Shown in pieces: positions 1 to 9,039 of a stretch of DNA of 64,000 bases (positions are counted from its first letter, which is position 1; each line of letters starts with the position of its first letter). The stretch spans positions 124,001-188,000 of the forward strand of contig NZ_JAHUTN010000001.1 in NCBI RefSeq assembly GCF_019209935.1, written 5' to 3'. The notes beneath the pieces are model-generated. The model saw only the letters and a program-made list of their open reading frames with translations, ran no database searches and was not told the origin of the DNA. The position numbers and the translations under genes are program-made. This DNA is from Corynebacterium sp. TAE3-ERU16. Lineage in GTDB: Bacteria; Actinomycetota; Actinomycetes; Mycobacteriales; Mycobacteriaceae.

Positions 1-900
1 CAGGGCTGCTGCCCGCCGAACAGGATCACGGACCCGTCCGTCGTCGTCTTCGCCGGCGATCACGGAGTCGCGGCTCACGGCGTCTCCGCGTTCCCCGCGG
101 AGGTGTCACTGCAGATGGCCCACAACATCGGTGAGGTCGGGGGTGCCGGGGTGAACGTCCTGGCCCGGGCTGCGGGAGCACGGGTGCAGGTCGCCGACAT
201 CTCCCTCGATCATGACGTCACCGGCCCGGACCGGGTACGCCGCGGCTGCGGAGCGATCAACATCGAGGACGCGATGACACAGGAGGAGACACTCCGCGCG
301 ATCGAGGTGGGCAAACGACTCGCCGATCGGGAGGTAGATTCCGGCGCGGACCTTCTCATCGCGGGCGATCTCGGCATCGGCAACACCACTCCGTCAGCCG
401 TCCTGATCGGACTGGCCACCGGAACGGAACCCGTCATCGTCGTCGGTCGGGGCAGCGGCATCGACGACGAGGGCTGGAAGCGGAAGACCGCAGTCGTACG
501 GGACGCGATGTTCCGGGCCCGGGACCTCAAGCACGATCCGGTGGAGGTCCTGCGTACCGTGTCCTCCCCGGACATGACCGCGATGGCGGCGTTTCTCGCA
601 CAGGCCGCCGTACGCCGTACACCGGTGCTGCTGGACGGGGTCGTCGTGACCGCCGCCGCCCTGTGGGCCGACCGCCTCGCGCCCGGGGCCGCGGCGTGGT
701 GGATGGCCGGCCACCGCAGCGTCGAGCCGGCGCACAGCATCGCGCTCGCGCACCTCGGCAAGCAACCGATCGTCGAACTCGGCATGCGCCTCGGCGAGGG
801 GTCGGGGGCCGCCGCAGCCCTGCCGCTGGTCCGGGTCGCCGTGGACATCATGCGGGACATGACGACGTTCGAGTCCGCCGGCGTCTCCGGGGCGCACTGA
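1..900 (+). CDS. cobT: Nicotinate-nucleotide--dimethylbenzimidazole phosphoribosyltransferase, 5' end cut by the window edge
   Basis: The enzyme makes alpha-ribazole phosphate from nicotinate mononucleotide and dimethylbenzimidazole, the lower-ligand step of cobalamin synthesis in the cytoplasm. The reading frame is open from base 1, so the start lies outside the window; 299 codons remain of a family that is usually about 350. The N-terminal motif [14 protein letters not shown] is encoded near bases 46-87, and the C-terminal [13 protein letters not shown], which carries the family's catalytic glutamate, lies near 790-830. cobS starts two bases after the stop, so the two are co-transcribed and probably translationally coupled. 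Confidence 0.95.
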   Translation, partial: QGCCPPNRITDPSVVVFAGDHGVAAHGVSAFPAEVSLQMAHNIGEVGGAGVNVLARAAGARVQVADISLDHDVTGPDRVRRGCGAINIEDAMTQEETLRAIEVGKRLADREVDSGADLLIAGDLGIGNTTPSAVLIGLATGTEPVIVVGRGSGIDDEGWKRKTAVVRDAMFRARDLKHDPVEVLRTVSSPDMTAMAAFLAQAAVRRTPVLLDGVVVTAAALWADRLAPGAAAWWMAGHRSVEPAHSIALAHLGKQPIVELGMRLGEGSGAAAALPLVRVAVDIMRDMTTFESAGVSGAH

Positions 901-902
901 CG

Positions 903-1757
903 TTGTCCGGTAAAGCCGTCGAGACGACCGGGGAACACGGTCCGGCGTTCCGCGAGGGTCTGTCCACCGCACTGAGCTGGCTGACCGTCCTCCCGGTCAC
1001 AGGGGCGACCGTGTTCGACCGCACCACCGGTCGTCGCGCCATGGCGGCGATCCCGGTTCCAGGCCTGTTCCTGGGGGCCGTAGCAGCCGCCATCGCATCG
1101 GTGGCCGTGTTCCTGGGCTTCAGCCCGCTACTCACGGCCGTGCTCTGCGTAGTCTCCTGGGAGTTGCTGACGCGGATGATGCACATCGACGGCCTCGCGG
1201 ATGTCGGCGACGCCCTGGGCTCCTACGCCGCACCGGAGAGGGCCAGGGAGATCATCGCGGACCGCTACACGGGTGCGCTCGGGATGGGCGCCGTCCTCCT
1301 CACTTTGGGGATCCAGGTCGCCACGCTCTCAGATCTCCTCGCGTCGCCGTCCACGACCGTCGGAATCCTGGTCGTCGGGGTGGCGCCGGCGCTGGCCAGG
1401 ATGTCGGCGATGATCGGGTGCAGCCGGCTGTTCCGCCCGTTCTCGACGGGTGGCTTCGGCACGATGATCATCGGGACGGTTCCACTTCGCTGGGTCGGCT
1501 TCTGGTGGCTGGCGATCACCGCCGCCACCGGCGGTACCGCAGCGCTTCTCCTGTCCGGTTCCATCGCGGTGTCCGTCACGGTCGGCGTAGCCGCCGGTGG
1601 GGCCGGTGGTGTGGGATTCGCGCTGCTGATCGCCCGGCACCTCGACCGCAGACTCGGAGGGCTCAATGGAGACTGCATGGGCGCACTGATCGAGATGGCG
1701 ACGGCGGTGTGTGCACTGACGGCGCTGATCACCGTCCGGTCCGTACCGGCCCTGTGA
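903..1757 (+). CDS. cobS: Adenosylcobinamide-GDP ribazoletransferase (cobalamin synthase)
   Basis: An integral membrane enzyme that joins adenosylcobinamide-GDP to alpha-ribazole, the last step of the nucleotide loop pathway. The motif HIDGLADVGDALGS and the C-terminal GGLNGDCMGALIEM are the Mg-binding CobS signatures; several hydrophobic helices lie between them. The chosen start is TTG at 903, two bases after the cobT stop, giving 284 residues, normal for CobS. There is no strong Shine-Dalgarno sequence, which fits coupling to cobT. The gene ends just before a long perfect hairpin shared with the convergent ilvE. Confidence 0.92.
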   Translation: MSGKAVETTGEHGPAFREGLSTALSWLTVLPVTGATVFDRTTGRRAMAAIPVPGLFLGAVAAAIASVAVFLGFSPLLTAVLCVVSWELLTRMMHIDGLADVGDALGSYAAPERAREIIADRYTGALGMGAVLLTLGIQVATLSDLLASPSTTVGILVVGVAPALARMSAMIGCSRLFRPFSTGGFGTMIIGTVPLRWVGFWWLAITAATGGTAALLLSGSIAVSVTVGVAAGGAGGVGFALLIARHLDRRLGGLNGDCMGALIEMATAVCALTALITVRSVPAL

Positions 1758-1802
1758 CGCCCGGACGTTGCGGCTTCCGGTGGCACCGTTCGCAAAACAG
1801 AG

Positions 1803-1843
1803 GGGCGCACACCGTTCCCCGTGCGGAGGAACGGTGTGCGCCC
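1803..1843. terminator. Bidirectional terminator between cobS and ilvE
   Basis: Perfect 16-bp inverted repeat, arms 1803-1818 and 1828-1843 (GGGCGCACACCGTTCC and its complement) with a 9-nt loop, in the 114-bp space between two convergent genes. There is no clear U-tract on either side, but position and stem strength support termination for both. Confidence 0.75.
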
Positions 1844-1871
1844 GGAACCCTGTCGCCCGAACGCCGCGCCT

Positions 1872-2993
1872 CTAGTCGACGAGGGTGTGCAGCCAGCCGT
1901 GGGTGTCCTCGATCTCACCCTTCTGAATCCCGGTGAGGATCCCGCGGAGTTTCATCGTGATGTCACCGGAACCGCCGTCGGCGATGTCGAAGTCCCCGTG
2001 CCGGCTCTTGACGTGCCCGACCGGGGTGATCACGGCGGCGGTGCCGCAGGCGAAGACCTCCTTGAGCTTGCCGGAGGCCGCATCTTCGCGCCACTGATCC
2101 GTGGAGATCCGGAACTCCTCGGTCCGGAAACCCTGGTCCTCGGCGACCTGCAGCAGGGACCGGCGGGTGACACCGGGGAGCAGCGACCCGGAGAGCGCCG
2201 GGGTCGCGACGGTCACCTCACCGGGCGCGGTGTCGGGGTCGCCGTCACCGTAGACGAAGAAGAGGTTCATGCCCCCCATCTCCTCCACGTAGGAGTGTTC
2301 GATGGCATCGAGCCAGACGACCTGGTCGCAGCCCTTCTCCGCGGCCTGCGCCTGGGCCTTCAGAGAGGCTGCGTAGTTGCCGGCGAACTTCGCCGCGCCG
2401 GTGCCACCGGGGCAGGCGCGGACGAAGTCCTCGCAGAGCCACACGGAGACGGGATTGACGCCGCCGCTGAAGTACGCGCCGGCGGGCGAGGCGATGACCG
2501 CATAGGTGTAGCTGGTCGAGGGATGCACGCCGAGGGTGCTCTCGGTCGCGATCATGAACGGGCGGAGATAGAGGGCCTCCTCGCTCCCGGCGGCGGGAAC
2601 CCAGTCACGGTCGATGTCGACCAGCTGGCGGATGGACTCGATGAACACGTCGACGGGAAGCTCCGGCATGGCCATCCGGGCGGCGGACTGCTGCATGCGC
2701 TCGCCATTGGCGTCGGGGCGGAAGGTACGGATCGATCCGTCCGCGTGCCGGTAGGCCTTGAGCCCCTCGAAGATCGCCTGACCGTAGTGCAGCACCGAGG
2801 TCGAGGGATCGAGGGTCAGGGGGCCGTAGGGCCGGACCCGGGCGTCATGCCAGCCCTTGTCCGCGGTCCACTCGATGGTGACCATGTGGTCGGTGAAGTA
2901 GCGGCCGAATCCGGGATCCGCGAGGATCTCGGCACGTCGTTCGGCACTGGTCGGGGTATCGGTCGGGGTCACTTCGAATGTCAGGGAACTCAT
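1872..2993 (-). CDS. ilvE: Branched-chain amino acid aminotransferase
   Basis: PLP-dependent cytoplasmic transaminase for the last step of valine, isoleucine and leucine synthesis and the first step of their breakdown. The 373 residues match the long actinobacterial type of fold class IV; motifs include [13 protein letters not shown] near the N-terminus and [13 protein letters not shown] near residue 310. The PLP lysine lies in the central region ([14 protein letters not shown]). The ATG at 2993 lies 7 bases after a TAACCT hexamer and has no ribosome binding site, so the mRNA is probably leaderless. The gene is divergent from pepA and convergent with cobS. Confidence 0.97.
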   Translation of the reverse strand: MSSLTFEVTPTDTPTSAERRAEILADPGFGRYFTDHMVTIEWTADKGWHDARVRPYGPLTLDPSTSVLHYGQAIFEGLKAYRHADGSIRTFRPDANGERMQQSAARMAMPELPVDVFIESIRQLVDIDRDWVPAAGSEEALYLRPFMIATESTLGVHPSTSYTYAVIASPAGAYFSGGVNPVSVWLCEDFVRACPGGTGAAKFAGNYAASLKAQAQAAEKGCDQVVWLDAIEHSYVEEMGGMNLFFVYGDGDPDTAPGEVTVATPALSGSLLPGVTRRSLLQVAEDQGFRTEEFRISTDQWREDAASGKLKEVFACGTAAVITPVGHVKSRHGDFDIADGGSGDITMKLRGILTGIQKGEIEDTHGWLHTLVD

Positions 2994-3000
2994 GGCCCCA

Positions 3001-3006
3001 AGGTTA
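3001..3006 (-). promoter_or_regulatory. -10 element of ilvE (leaderless)
   Basis: TAACCT on the minus strand, 7 bases before the ilvE ATG. With transcription starting about 7 bases after the hexamer, the message would begin at the start codon. Confidence 0.55.
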
Positions 3007-3182
3007 CACCTCCGTTATCCGGGGTCCTGCGGTGTTCCGCCCCGTTCCTGCGCCTTCCCCGCCGGGCACCCCGGTCCCGGTCGGGCTAGGCTTGTCCCCG
3101 AGCCCTAGCGGCACCGGAAACCTGTGTTCCGGTGCATCCGGGCGTTCAGGTACTACCGAGTTATCTCTGGAGGAACATCACT

Positions 3183-4676
3183 GTGAGTGCCACTTTCACG
3201 CTTCCCGCCAGGGGCAGCACCCCTGTCCTCAGCCTCGCGAAGAAGATCTCCGACGGCACCGACGCACTGCTCGTCGCCGTCTTCGAGGGCGAGGAGGGAC
3301 TTGAGCTCGCGGCCACCGGCCTGTTCGACGATGAGGTCGAGATCGCCGTGTGGCAGCAGCTCGCCGCCGTCGGCGCCACCGGCGCGAAGGAGGAGATCAC
3401 CAGGGTCCCGGGACTCAAGGCCACGGGTGTCGGCACCGTCGTTGCCGTCGGTCTCGGCGATCCGGACGACCTGAGCGACGATCGCCTCCGCCGGGCCGCG
3501 GGTGTCGCCGCCCGAAGCCTCCGGGGATTCAACCGCGTGGCGACGACCATCGGTGTCTTCGGTCTGCGTGCCGCGGTCGAGGGGACAGCTCTCGGCGCCT
3601 ACGACTACCGGGGGTTGAAGACCGATGAGGTGCCCGAGCGAAAGCGGACCGTCGGCGAGGTGGTGTTCCTCGGTGGCGACAAGAAGGAGTTCGTCGCCGC
3701 ACAGATCACCGCTGAAGCGGTCATCCTCGCCCGCGACCTCGTCAATACCCCCTCCTCGCACCTCTATCCGGAGTCCTACGCGGAGATCGCCGCGAAGGAG
3801 GCCAGGGAGCACGGCGTCAAGGTCGAGATCCTCGATGACAAACGTCTGCTGAAGGACGGATACGGCGGCATCATGGCGGTCGGCCAGGGCTCGAGCCGGA
3901 AGCCGCGTCTGCTGCGGCTGACCTGGTCCACCCGGAAAGCCTCGAAGTCTGTGGCACTGGTGGGCAAGGGAATCACCTTCGACACCGGTGGTATCTCCAT
4001 CAAGCCGTCCTCGAACATGGACCACATGATCTCCGACATGGGCGGATCAGCGGCGGTCATCGCCTCCGTGATCGCCGCCGCCCGCCTGAATCTGCGGGTG
4101 AATGTGACTGCCACCGTCCCACTGGCGGAGAACATGCCCGGTGGCGGTTCCTACCGCCCCGGCGACGTGATCACCCACTACGGTGGCACTACCTCCGAAA
4201 TCCTCAACACGGATGCGGAGGGCCGTCTCATTCTCGCGGATGCCATCGCCCGCGCCTGCGAGGATGACCCGGATTACCTCATCGAGACCGCGACCCTCAC
4301 CGGCGCACAGCTGGTCGCTCTCGGTGCCCGCACCGCCGGGGTCATGGGCTCCCCGGAGTTCCGGGACCGGGTCGCCTCGCACGGTCGCGCGGTGGGCGAG
4401 GACGCCTGGGCGATGCCGATCCCGGAGGATGTGGCCGAAGGCATGGAATCCACCGTGGCCGATCTCCGGAACGTCAACCCCTCCCGGAACGGCGGGATGC
4501 TCGGCGCCGCGCACTACCTCAGCACCTTCGTCACCGAGGGCGTGGAGTGGGCGCACATCGATGTCGCCGGTCCGGCGTTCAACACCGACGGGATCTGGGG
4601 TTGCACACCGAAGCGTGCGACGGGTGTTCCCGTCCGGACGATCATCGATGCGCTCAGCGGTATCGCGGGCGAATAG
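3183..4676 (+). CDS. pepA: Leucyl aminopeptidase (M17 family)
   Basis: Cytosolic metallo-aminopeptidase with two metal ions that removes N-terminal residues from peptides; orthologues are also called pepB in corynebacteria. The catalytic C-terminal domain shows the metal-binding lysine and aspartates in GKGITFDTGGISIKPS (residues about 262-277) and the family signature NTDAEGRL (about 342). The 497 residues are normal. The start is GTG at 3183 because a GGAGG sequence (3169-3173) lies 9 bases upstream. A possible further in-frame start upstream at 3132 has no such support. A 19-bp hairpin follows the stop. Confidence 0.96.
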   Translation: MSATFTLPARGSTPVLSLAKKISDGTDALLVAVFEGEEGLELAATGLFDDEVEIAVWQQLAAVGATGAKEEITRVPGLKATGVGTVVAVGLGDPDDLSDDRLRRAAGVAARSLRGFNRVATTIGVFGLRAAVEGTALGAYDYRGLKTDEVPERKRTVGEVVFLGGDKKEFVAAQITAEAVILARDLVNTPSSHLYPESYAEIAAKEAREHGVKVEILDDKRLLKDGYGGIMAVGQGSSRKPRLLRLTWSTRKASKSVALVGKGITFDTGGISIKPSSNMDHMISDMGGSAAVIASVIAAARLNLRVNVTATVPLAENMPGGGSYRPGDVITHYGGTTSEILNTDAEGRLILADAIARACEDDPDYLIETATLTGAQLVALGARTAGVMGSPEFRDRVASHGRAVGEDAWAMPIPEDVAEGMESTVADLRNVNPSRNGGMLGAAHYLSTFVTEGVEWAHIDVAGPAFNTDGIWGCTPKRATGVPVRTIIDALSGIAGE

Positions 4677-4711
4677 TCCGCTGCCCCGGAACGGGAGCAC
4701 TGACCGGCAGA

Positions 4712-4752
4712 ACTTCAGGGGCCCGACCACGGCGTGGTCGGGCCCCTGAAGT
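4712..4752. terminator. Bidirectional terminator after pepA
   Basis: Perfect 19-bp inverted repeat, arms 4712-4730 and 4734-4752, 3-nt loop, between the convergent pepA and the small gene ending at 4786. Confidence 0.85.
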
Positions 4753-4785
4753 CGGCGCGTGGAGCGGTCGCGCGGTCCGTCAGAC

Positions 4786-5181
4786 TCAGGTGTGCGGGTT
4801 CTCCCCCCGTTCGAACCTTGCTCTGCGCTCCTGCTGCTCGCGTCGTTTCCGCAGCAGCCGCTCACGTTCGATTCGCTCACGCATCCGTTGGGGATAGCCC
4901 GTCTCCTCGACGTCGTAGATCGGGATGCCCAGCCGTTTCGCGACCACGTCGATGCCGTTGGGACCGCCGATGCTCCGGCGGATGAAGTCTCCGTCCCCGT
5001 CCACGAGGACCACCGACATCTCGTTCACCACGGTCTCGGGCTCCACGAACCCCTCGATCAGGGTTCTTCCGCCGACCCATTTCAGGAGGTCCGCGAGATC
5101 ATCCTCCCGGATCGTGTCCCCGGGGGCCCTCGGAGGCTTCAGCCCCGGTTTTGACTTGCTGCGACCGAATATGTTGAACAC
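4786..5181 (-). CDS. Conserved corynebacterial protein of unknown function
   Basis: 131 residues, soluble, no membrane segment. The sequence is acidic in the middle (VNEMSVVLVDGDGDFIRR) and strongly basic and helical at the C-terminus (RERIERERLLRKRREQQER), which could bind nucleic acid or form a coiled coil. A gene of this kind sits at the same place, between pepA and the E2 gene, in other corynebacteria; no function is known to me. The GTG start at 5181 has no Shine-Dalgarno sequence but has TACAAT 8 bases upstream. It is divergent from the E2 gene, 127 bp apart. Confidence 0.82.
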   Translation of the reverse strand: MFNIFGRSKSKPGLKPPRAPGDTIREDDLADLLKWVGGRTLIEGFVEPETVVNEMSVVLVDGDGDFIRRSIGGPNGIDVVAKRLGIPIYDVEETGYPQRMRERIERERLLRKRREQQERRARFERGENPHT

Positions 5182-5189
5182 AATCAACG

Positions 5190-5195
5190 ATTGTA
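5190..5195 (-). promoter_or_regulatory. -10 element of the 4786-5181 gene (leaderless)
   Basis: TACAAT on the minus strand, 8 bases before the GTG start; near-consensus sigma-70-type -10 in the divergent 127-bp region shared with the E2 gene. Confidence 0.55.
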
Positions 5196-5308
5196 GGGGG
5201 AAAAACCGATTCTCTGCGGCCCGGAGGCCACACCTGACGGGTCGAACCGGTACTCTCAAGTTACTAAGAGCTTTACCCGACACGACGTTTTTTGAGGAGT
5301 CTGACACA

Positions 5309-7327
5309 ATGGCGTTCTCTGTAGAGATGCCCGAGCTTGGTGAATCCGTCACCGAGGGCACAATCACCCGCTGGCTCAAAGAAGTCGGTAACACGGTCGA
5401 AACCGATGAGCCGTTGTTGGAGGTCTCCACAGACAAGGTCGACACCGAGATCCCGGCCCCGGCCTCCGGCGTCCTGACCAAGATCCTGGCGGAAGAGGAT
5501 GACACCGTGGATGTTGGCGCGGTGATCGCCGAGATCGGCGATTCCGCAGACGACGCGGATGATTCCGACTCCGAGTCCTCCGATGAGTCCGGGAAGGATG
5601 CGGAGAAGAACTCCACCTCCGGCTCGGGTAAGAGCGGCGGTTCCGGCGAGTCCACCGATGTGGAGATGCCCGAACTCGGCGAGTCCGTCACCGAAGGCAC
5701 CATCACCCGTTGGCTGAAGTCCGTCGGCGACACCGTCGAGGTCGACGAGGCACTCCTCGAGGTCTCCACCGACAAGGTCGACACCGAGGTCCCCTCCCCC
5801 GTCGCGGGCACCATCATCGAGATCCTCGCCGAAGAAGACGACACCGTCGACGTCGGTGAGGTCATCGTCCGCATCGGCGACGGCTCCGCCGCATCCGGTG
5901 ATTCGGATGATCAGGATGAGTCCGGTTCGGATGACGAGGTTCCCTCCGAGGAGGAGATCGAGGCATCCGAGTCCAAGGATGAGGACGACACCGTCGAGGA
6001 GGCCGCGGACAACGACTCCGGTTCCGGCGAGTCCACCGATGTGGAGATGCCCGAACTCGGCGAGTCCGTCACCGAAGGCACCATCACCCGTTGGCTGAAG
6101 TCCGTCGGCGACACCGTCGAGGTCGACGAGGCACTCCTCGAGGTCTCCACCGACAAGGTCGACACCGAGGTCCCCTCCCCCGTCGCGGGCACCATCATCG
6201 AGATCCTCGCCGAAGAAGACGACACCGTCGACGTCGGTGAGGTCATCGTCCGCATCGGCGACGGCTCCGCCGAGCCGTCCGCCAAGAAGGACGAGCCGAA
6301 GCAGGAGAAGGCCGCGGAGAAGAAGCCGGAGCCCAAGCAGGAGAAGGCCGCGGAGAAGAAGCCGGAGCCCAAGCAGGAGAAGAAGTCCTCCGGCAACGAG
6401 TCCGTTCCCTACGTGACCCCGCTGGTGCGGAAGCTCGCGGACAAGCACGGCGTGGATCTCAACTCCGTCGAGGGCACCGGTGTCGGTGGCCGTATCCGCA
6501 AGCAGGATGTTCTGGCTGCCGCGGAAGGCGGGTCCGGTGATTCCGGTGCTCCCCGGGAGAAGGCTTCCCGGGTCTCGACCAAGTCCGTCGATCCGGAGAA
6601 GGCGAAGCTGCGTGGCACCACCCAGCGCGTCAACCGGATCCGCGAGATCACCGCGAAGAAGACCCTCGAGTCCCTGCACTCGGCGGCCCAGCTGACGCAG
6701 GTGCACGAGGTGGACATGTCCCGTGTCGCAGAGCTGCGCAAGGCGAACAAGGCCGCGTTCCAGTCGGCGCACGGCATCAACCTCACCTACCTCCCGTTCT
6801 TCGCGAAGGCGATGGTCGAGGCACTGGTCTCGCACCCGAACGTCAACGCGAGCTACAACGCCGAGACCAAGGAGATGACCTACCACGGGGACGTGAACCT
6901 CGGTATCGCCGTGGATACGCCGCGCGGGCTGCTCTCCCCGGTCATCCACAAGGCCCAGGACATGTCGCTGCCCGAGCTGGCCAAGGCGATCGTGGACCTG
7001 GCCGAGCGCGCCCGGGACAACAAGCTCAAGCCGAGCGACCTCACCGGTGGCACGTTCACGATCACGAACATCGGCTCCGAGGGCGCACTGACGGATACCC
7101 CGATCCTCGTTCCGCCGCAGGCCGCGATGGTCGGAACCGGTGCGATCGTCAAGCGCCCGGTCGTCGTCACGGATGAGGGGGTTGACGCGATCGCCGTCCG
7201 GCAGATGGTGTTCCTCCCGATGACGTACGACCACCAGGTCATTGACGGCGCGGACGCCGGTCGCTTCATGACGACGGTCCGGGACCGCCTGGAGACCGGC
7301 AACTTCATGGAGGATCTGGAGCTCTAG
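5309..7327 (+). CDS. sucB: Dihydrolipoamide acyltransferase (E2) of the pyruvate/2-oxoglutarate dehydrogenase complex, three lipoyl domains
   Basis: E2 core of the 2-oxoacid dehydrogenase complexes; in Corynebacterium one E2 (AceF/SucB) serves both pyruvate and 2-oxoglutarate dehydrogenase. Three lipoyl domains lie at about residues 1-80, 112-192 and 239-319, each with the lipoylated lysine in STDKVDTE. Ser/Asp/Glu-rich and Lys/Pro/Glu-rich linkers follow, with a repeated PKQEKAAEKKPE unit near residue 330. Then come an E3-binding domain (about 366-405) and the catalytic domain ending with YDHQVIDGADAG (His about 641). Total 672 residues. The ATG has GAGGAG about 9 bases upstream. lipB and lipA, which make its cofactor, are the next metabolic genes. 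Confidence 0.96.
   Translation: MAFSVEMPELGESVTEGTITRWLKEVGNTVETDEPLLEVSTDKVDTEIPAPASGVLTKILAEEDDTVDVGAVIAEIGDSADDADDSDSESSDESGKDAEKNSTSGSGKSGGSGESTDVEMPELGESVTEGTITRWLKSVGDTVEVDEALLEVSTDKVDTEVPSPVAGTIIEILAEEDDTVDVGEVIVRIGDGSAASGDSDDQDESGSDDEVPSEEEIEASESKDEDDTVEEAADNDSGSGESTDVEMPELGESVTEGTITRWLKSVGDTVEVDEALLEVSTDKVDTEVPSPVAGTIIEILAEEDDTVDVGEVIVRIGDGSAEPSAKKDEPKQEKAAEKKPEPKQEKAAEKKPEPKQEKKSSGNESVPYVTPLVRKLADKHGVDLNSVEGTGVGGRIRKQDVLAAAEGGSGDSGAPREKASRVSTKSVDPEKAKLRGTTQRVNRIREITAKKTLESLHSAAQLTQVHEVDMSRVAELRKANKAAFQSAHGINLTYLPFFAKAMVEALVSHPNVNASYNAETKEMTYHGDVNLGIAVDTPRGLLSPVIHKAQDMSLPELAKAIVDLAERARDNKLKPSDLTGGTFTITNIGSEGALTDTPILVPPQAAMVGTGAIVKRPVVVTDEGVDAIAVRQMVFLPMTYDHQVIDGADAGRFMTTVRDRLETGNFMEDLEL
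5638..6272 (+). repeat. Exact 254-bp direct repeat encoding lipoyl domains 2 and 3
   Basis: Bases 5638-5891 and 6019-6272 are identical over 254 bp, in frame, 381 bp apart. The first lipoyl domain is clearly diverged at DNA level. The identity reaches synonymous positions, so it reflects recent duplication or ongoing gene conversion. Confidence 0.97.
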
Positions 7328-7340
7328 TCCGACCCATCCT

Positions 7341-7378
7341 CACCGCCCCACAGTGCGCTTCAGCACCGTGGGGCGGTG
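7341..7378 (+). terminator. Terminator after the E2 gene
   Basis: 11-bp perfect stem, arms 7341-7351 and 7368-7378 (CACCGCCCCAC and complement), 16-nt loop, 13 bases after the E2 stop. Confidence 0.65.
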
Positions 7379-7555
7379 GCCATTCACGACCCCGTCACAC
7401 CCCCATTTTAGGCTAGTCTCAGCGTCGTCCCAGCCGGACAAAAGGTACGGTCACAGACTTTCCCGTCACTTTCAACACCCGAATCTCTCCGGCAAAATCC
7501 CGACAAAACTATCGGACAGGGCTTCTATTCTGCATCCCGAATACCTCAACGGTGA

Positions 7556-7561
7556 TACATT
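7556..7561 (+). promoter_or_regulatory. -10 element of the TetR gene (leaderless)
   Basis: TACATT, fitting the corynebacterial TANANT pattern, 7 bases before the GTG start at 7569. The flanking region is AT-richer than its surroundings. Confidence 0.5.
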
Positions 7562-7568
7562 TAGCTCC

Positions 7569-8177
7569 GTGAATATCCTCGCCCCCACGCTCCCCTCCCG
7601 CACCGCTCGAGCCGAGCAGATCATCGCGACCGCCCGAGAGATGACGGAATCCGAGGGGTGGGAATCCCTGACCATGCGGGGTCTGGCGGAGCGAATCGGG
7701 ATCAAGGCACCGTCACTCTACAAGCACACCGCGAACAAGGACGAGCTCCGGGCGATGCTCACGATTGACGCCGTCGAGATCATCGGCAACGTCCTCTGGG
7801 CGACGCGCGACGACGACGGGCAGTTTCACCTGTCAGACCTCATGGCCGCGTTCCGGCGGGTGGCGACCGAACAACCCGAGCTCTACCGCCTGGTGGCAAC
7901 CGGAACCACCCATTGCCTGACCCTCCGTTCGGACCCCTGGCGCCAGCTCCTCGCGGACATGCAGAAATGGGCGGGCACCCCGGTCACCTCGATCGCGGAC
8001 ACGGAACTCGTCGCAATCACACTCTGGTCCTCCGCACACGGTATCGCCAGCATGGAGACGGACGGCCGCTACCCGGATTCCACAGTCGCCGACACCATCT
8101 GGGAGACTCTGGTGGCCGCCTTCGGGCCGTACTGCTCCCGACAGCGCACGACGGCGGCAACACCTCCCCGCCCCTGA
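7569..8177 (+). CDS. TetR/AcrR-family transcriptional regulator
   Basis: 202-residue DNA-binding repressor type. The N-terminal helix-turn-helix is at about residues 12-58 ([17 protein letters not shown], then [18 protein letters not shown]). The C-terminal ligand domain resembles the WHG/TetR_C_33 type ([20 protein letters not shown]). The start is GTG at 7569 because a -10 hexamer lies 7 bases before it and no Shine-Dalgarno sequence is present upstream. It lies between the E2 gene and lipB on the same strand; its target is not evident. I see no TetR-like palindrome directly upstream. Confidence 0.88.
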   Translation: MNILAPTLPSRTARAEQIIATAREMTESEGWESLTMRGLAERIGIKAPSLYKHTANKDELRAMLTIDAVEIIGNVLWATRDDDGQFHLSDLMAAFRRVATEQPELYRLVATGTTHCLTLRSDPWRQLLADMQKWAGTPVTSIADTELVAITLWSSAHGIASMETDGRYPDSTVADTIWETLVAAFGPYCSRQRTTAATPPRP

Positions 8178-8215
8178 CCCGGGCACCCCGGCGCAGTTGT
8201 ACTGTTGAATCCACT

Positions 8216-8995
8216 ATGACCGCACCACGCCCCCCATTCACCCCGGCCGATGCACCGATCCGAGATTGCGGAGTCCCGCTCCTCACCAGGGAGCTCGGGG
8301 AGGTGGAGTACCTGCGGATGTGGCACGAGCAGGCCGAGATCGCCGCGGCGCGGGCCGCCGGTGACGTCCCCGACCAACTGTTGATGCTGACCCATCCGTC
8401 GATCTACACGGCGGGAAAGCGGACCCAACCATCGGACCGCCCGACGAACGGGATCCCCTGCGTCGACGTGGACCGAGGTGGACGGATCACGTGGCACGGC
8501 CCGGGACAGCTCATCTGCTACCCGATCATCAAACTCGCCGAACCGATCGATGTCGTCGACTACGTCCGCCGCGTCGAGGAGGCGTTGATCCAGGTCATCC
8601 GGCAGGCCGGACTGGCGGAGGCGGGGCGGATCGACGGCCGGTCGGGGGTCTGGCTACCCGCGACCGGCCATCTCCCGGACCGGAAGGTGGCCGCGTTGGG
8701 TGTCCGCGTGACACGCGGGGTGACGATGCACGGGCTCGCCCTCAACTGCTGCAACACGCTCGAGTACTACGAGCACATCGTCCCCTGCGGCATATCCGAT
8801 GCGGGCGTCACCACACTCACAGCGGAGCTCGGGAGAGAGGTGACCCCGGAGGAGATGATCTCCCCGCTGGCTGGGGCACTGGACGACGCCTTTTCCGGCC
8901 GACTCACCGTCGCGGACCATTCGCTGGGGAGCGCTCCGGACCCCTGCGCCCCGGCGTGTAGCCCGAATGCGACATCCGGACCATCGGAGCGCTGA
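8216..8995 (+). CDS. lipB: Octanoyltransferase (lipoate biosynthesis)
   Basis: Moves octanoyl from acyl carrier protein to the lipoyl domains of E2 and GcvH proteins in the cytoplasm. Motifs are TAGKRT, the substrate-binding [13 protein letters not shown], the catalytic lysine in [10 protein letters not shown] and the catalytic cysteine in [13 protein letters not shown]. The 259 residues are normal, with a short variable C-terminal tail. The ATG at 8216 is chosen; a TACTGT hexamer lies 10 bases upstream, so this transcript also has little or no leader. lipA follows 44 bp downstream. Confidence 0.96.
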   Translation: MTAPRPPFTPADAPIRDCGVPLLTRELGEVEYLRMWHEQAEIAAARAAGDVPDQLLMLTHPSIYTAGKRTQPSDRPTNGIPCVDVDRGGRITWHGPGQLICYPIIKLAEPIDVVDYVRRVEEALIQVIRQAGLAEAGRIDGRSGVWLPATGHLPDRKVAALGVRVTRGVTMHGLALNCCNTLEYYEHIVPCGISDAGVTTLTAELGREVTPEEMISPLAGALDDAFSGRLTVADHSLGSAPDPCAPACSPNATSGPSER

Positions 8996-9026
8996 CGGGA
9001 CTTTTCACCGTGTCCACTCCCCCGGG

Positions 9027-9032
9027 TAGGGT
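9027..9032 (+). promoter_or_regulatory. -10 element of lipA (leaderless)
   Basis: TAGGGT, 7 bases before the GTG at 9040. It suggests lipA has its own promoter in addition to read-through from lipB. Confidence 0.5.
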
Positions 9033-9039
9033 GGGGGCC

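Noticed and set aside
5273..7234. Long minus-strand open frame (653 codons) opposite the E2 gene
   Set aside because: It mirrors the E2 gene's high-GC codons, has no Shine-Dalgarno sequence or domain, and the plus strand encodes a complete E2 protein.
8190..8215. Leaderless promoter for lipB
   Set aside because: TACTGT is 10 bases from the ATG, not 7-8, so it was not counted among the leaderless cases.
9010..9039. lipA starting at GTG 9010
   Set aside because: The -10 hexamer lies at 9027-9032, inside that extension, so transcripts from it could not include the 9010 codon.
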